Assembly: GCF_009299835.1 (NCBI RefSeq)
Contig: NZ_VKCZ01000001.1
Coordinates: 248,001 to 312,000, forward strand
Length of the DNA stretch: 64,000 bases
Source: Microlunatus speluncae
Lineage (GTDB): Bacteria > Actinomycetota > Actinomycetes > Propionibacteriales > Propionibacteriaceae
Reading direction: 5' to 3'
The position numbers were made by a program, and so were the translations under genes. Shown here one piece after another: positions 62,526 to 64,000 of the stretch (position 1 is the stretch's first letter; every line of letters starts with the position of its first letter). The notes under the pieces were generated by a model that saw nothing but the letters and a program-made list of their open reading frames with translations, did no database searches and was not told the DNA's origin.

Positions 62526-64000
62526 TTACGAGGTGCCGAGGACGTCGGTCAGGAAGGCGATCGCGGGCGGGTAGGCGTCCAGCCGGTTGACCCGCTTGGC
62601 CAGCCCGTGGCCCTCATCGTGATACACCCGGAGCTCATTGCGGATGCCGCGCTCGTCCAGGGCGGCGCAGATCTGCTCGGCCTCCGACAGTGGCACCCGT
62701 GGGTCGTTCGCCCCGTGGATCACGAACAGCGGGCTGACGAGTTGATCAAGGTAGGTGATCGGCGACGCCTTGATCAGGAACTCCCGGTCCCGGTCCAGCC
62801 GGCCGTATTCCCGCTCCCGGTAGGCCCGCCGATAGCCCGACGTGTTTTCCAGGAAGGTGACCAGCGAGGAGATGCCGACGATGTCCACCCCGGCGGCCCA
62901 CAGATCCGGCTGCATCGTCACCCCGGCCAGCACCATGTAGCCGCCGTAGGAGCCGCCCCACAACGCACTCCGGGCCGGATCAAGCTCGAGTTCCGGCAGC
63001 CAGGCGTGCAGGGCGGCCAGGTCGGCGACCGAGTCGAGCCGGAGGTCGACGTCGTCCAGGCTGACCCAGCGCTTGCCGTAGCCGTTGGAGCCGCGGACAT
63101 TCGGCACCAGGACGGTGAAGCCGACCGCCGCCAGAGCCTGGATGACCGGGCTGAACACCTGCATGGCCAGGGCTTCCGGACCGCCGTGGATGTGCAGCAC
63201 GGAGGCACCGGCCAGCCGAGGGTCGGCCCCGGCCGGCGGGTGGTGGACGAAGCAGGGCACCTGTTCGCCGTCCGGCGTCGGCACCCGGTGCACGCTCGGC
63301 GCCGACAGTTCCAGGTCATCGGGAAGTTGGGCCCGGCCGTCGATGATCAGGACGGCTTCGCCGGTCCGGGCGTCGACCCGAAAGATCGAGCCCGGATCGG
63401 TCGGCGCCGTGATCAACATCGCGAACGCCGAGGAGTCGTGGGCCCAGACGATCGACGGGATCCCGTTCTCTCGCGTGGTCACGTCGACCCGGTGGCCGCC
63501 GTCCGCGTCGTGCACGCTGATCGTGACCGCGCCGTCGACCAGGTGTCCGACGGCCAGCGCCGAGCCGTCCGGTGACACGTCGACCAGCAGATCATGATCA
63601 TCGGCGGCGACCAGCTCCTGCCAGTCCGCTCCGTCCGTCCCGACCCGGACCACCGCCGCGAACTCCCGATCATGGTTGGAGCTCATGATCACGGCGTCGT
63701 CGCCGGCGGCCCAGGCGACCGAGCGGTGCTGGGCGTGCTCGTCCGGATCGGTAATCGGGCCGGATCGGGCCCCGGCCAGGAACACCGCGGTGCTCGCCGG
63801 CTGCAGGGTGAGGCTGGTCACCGCGACGCTCTGCTGATCATGGGAGGCGGTCACCATGGCGACGTAACCGCCGTCCTCGTACAGCACCGTCTCGGAGCCG
63901 CTGCCGAGGTCCCGGACGATCACGTCCATGTCGACCGAGTTGCGCCGGTTGGTGGAATAGATCACCGACGTCTCGGTGACGTCCTGCAGGACGTGCATGA
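62526..64000 (-). CDS. S9 family peptidase (prolyl oligopeptidase type), 5' partial
   Basis: At least 490 residues; the gene starts beyond the right edge, and the ATG at 63998 may be internal. N-terminal beta-propeller (SASHDQQSVAVTS-like turns, DVSPDGSALAVGH), C-terminal alpha/beta hydrolase: ALWGGSYGGYMVLAGVTMQP (nucleophile Ser), HGANDPRVPLSEAEQ (Asp), YHDEGHGLAKRVNRLDAYP (His). The propeller limits substrates to short peptides. Cotranscribed with an MFS transporter. Confidence 0.93.
   Translation of the reverse strand, partial: MHVLQDVTETSVIYSTNRRNSVDMDVIVRDLGSGSETVLYEDGGYVAMVTASHDQQSVAVTSLTLQPASTAVFLAGARSGPITDPDEHAQHRSVAWAAGDDAVIMSSNHDREFAAVVRVGTDGADWQELVAADDHDLLVDVSPDGSALAVGHLVDGAVTISVHDADGGHRVDVTTRENGIPSIVWAHDSSAFAMLITAPTDPGSIFRVDARTGEAVLIIDGRAQLPDDLELSAPSVHRVPTPDGEQVPCFVHHPPAGADPRLAGASVLHIHGGPEALAMQVFSPVIQALAAVGFTVLVPNVRGSNGYGKRWVSLDDVDLRLDSVADLAALHAWLPELELDPARSALWGGSYGGYMVLAGVTMQPDLWAAGVDIVGISSLVTFLENTSGYRRAYREREYGRLDRDREFLIKASPITYLDQLVSPLFVIHGANDPRVPLSEAEQICAALDERGIRNELRVYHDEGHGLAKRVNRLDAYPPAIAFLTDVLGTS

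Overview
The window is high-G+C actinobacterial chromosome. GTG and TTG starts are frequent, several promoters look leaderless, and there are SigE-type ECF, GlxA/AraC, DUF4245, DUF5819/HTTM and choice-of-anchor G families. A Propionibacteriales genus such as Microlunatus is my best guess, from gene style only. The palindrome TGATCA occurs by eye about twice per kb in ordinary genes, far above chance at this composition, often using TTG-ATC in place of CTG-ATC.

Backbone: PhoH-like ATPase (left edge), fumC (8.2-9.6 kb), DUF4245 (11.5 kb), xseB-xseA (29.3-30.7 kb), ispH (30.8 kb) and ychF (43.8 kb) lie in the order I recall from other actinobacteria such as Mycobacterium, but lineage-specific blocks separate them and glpX is not seen. 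The inserted blocks hold: an LPXTG surface protein with an Asp/Ala repeat (1.3-3.4 kb); a DUF5819-HTTM-FAD oxidoreductase run (3.5-7.0 kb); a GlxA regulator with an isochorismatase-like hydrolase and an orphan sugar-binding lipoprotein (12.3-15.8 kb); an orphan sensor kinase (17-18.2 kb); a complete ribose-type ABC operon behind a LacI-type operator (18.45-22.35 kb); a sulfatase-metallophosphoesterase pair (22.4-24.6 kb); an EamA/LysR pair, a glycosyltransferase and a MerR regulator (24.6-29.3 kb). After ispH come an ECF sigma factor with a membrane partner, a vapBC-type module, rmuC, a TetR/GNAT pair, an amidohydrolase, a secreted protein of unknown function, an M18 aminopeptidase, a TPR protein, DoxX, a kinase-fold phosphotransferase and ychF.

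From about 44.85 to 55.2 kb the DNA changes character. G+C falls, most clearly at 47-49 kb, TGATCA almost disappears (4 sites in about 10.4 kb), and the genes are of defence or toxin type: a restriction-enzyme-like remnant, a nuclease-like protein, an OLD-type ATPase/TOPRIM protein, an unknown HTH protein, a complete hipBA pair with a clear operator, a Fic protein, and a truncated second hipA copy. This is an accessory island inserted just after ychF; I see no integrase or tRNA. It is the most likely place for an undescribed defence function.

From 55.5 kb the backbone style returns: MarR/SDR divergent pair with twin operators, a YtpQ-like protein, MerR plus aldo/keto reductase, a tyrosine phosphatase-like protein, a cytidine deaminase-like protein, a phosphotransferase, an MFS transporter and an S9 peptidase cut by the right edge.

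Two intergenic repeat families stand out: a 62-bp near-perfect palindrome present twice with constant outer and covarying inner arms (8.1 and 22.4 kb), and a short element with core CCTGAGCCTGTCGAAGG, present about ten times, often as inverted pairs. No rRNA, tRNA or CRISPR array was seen.
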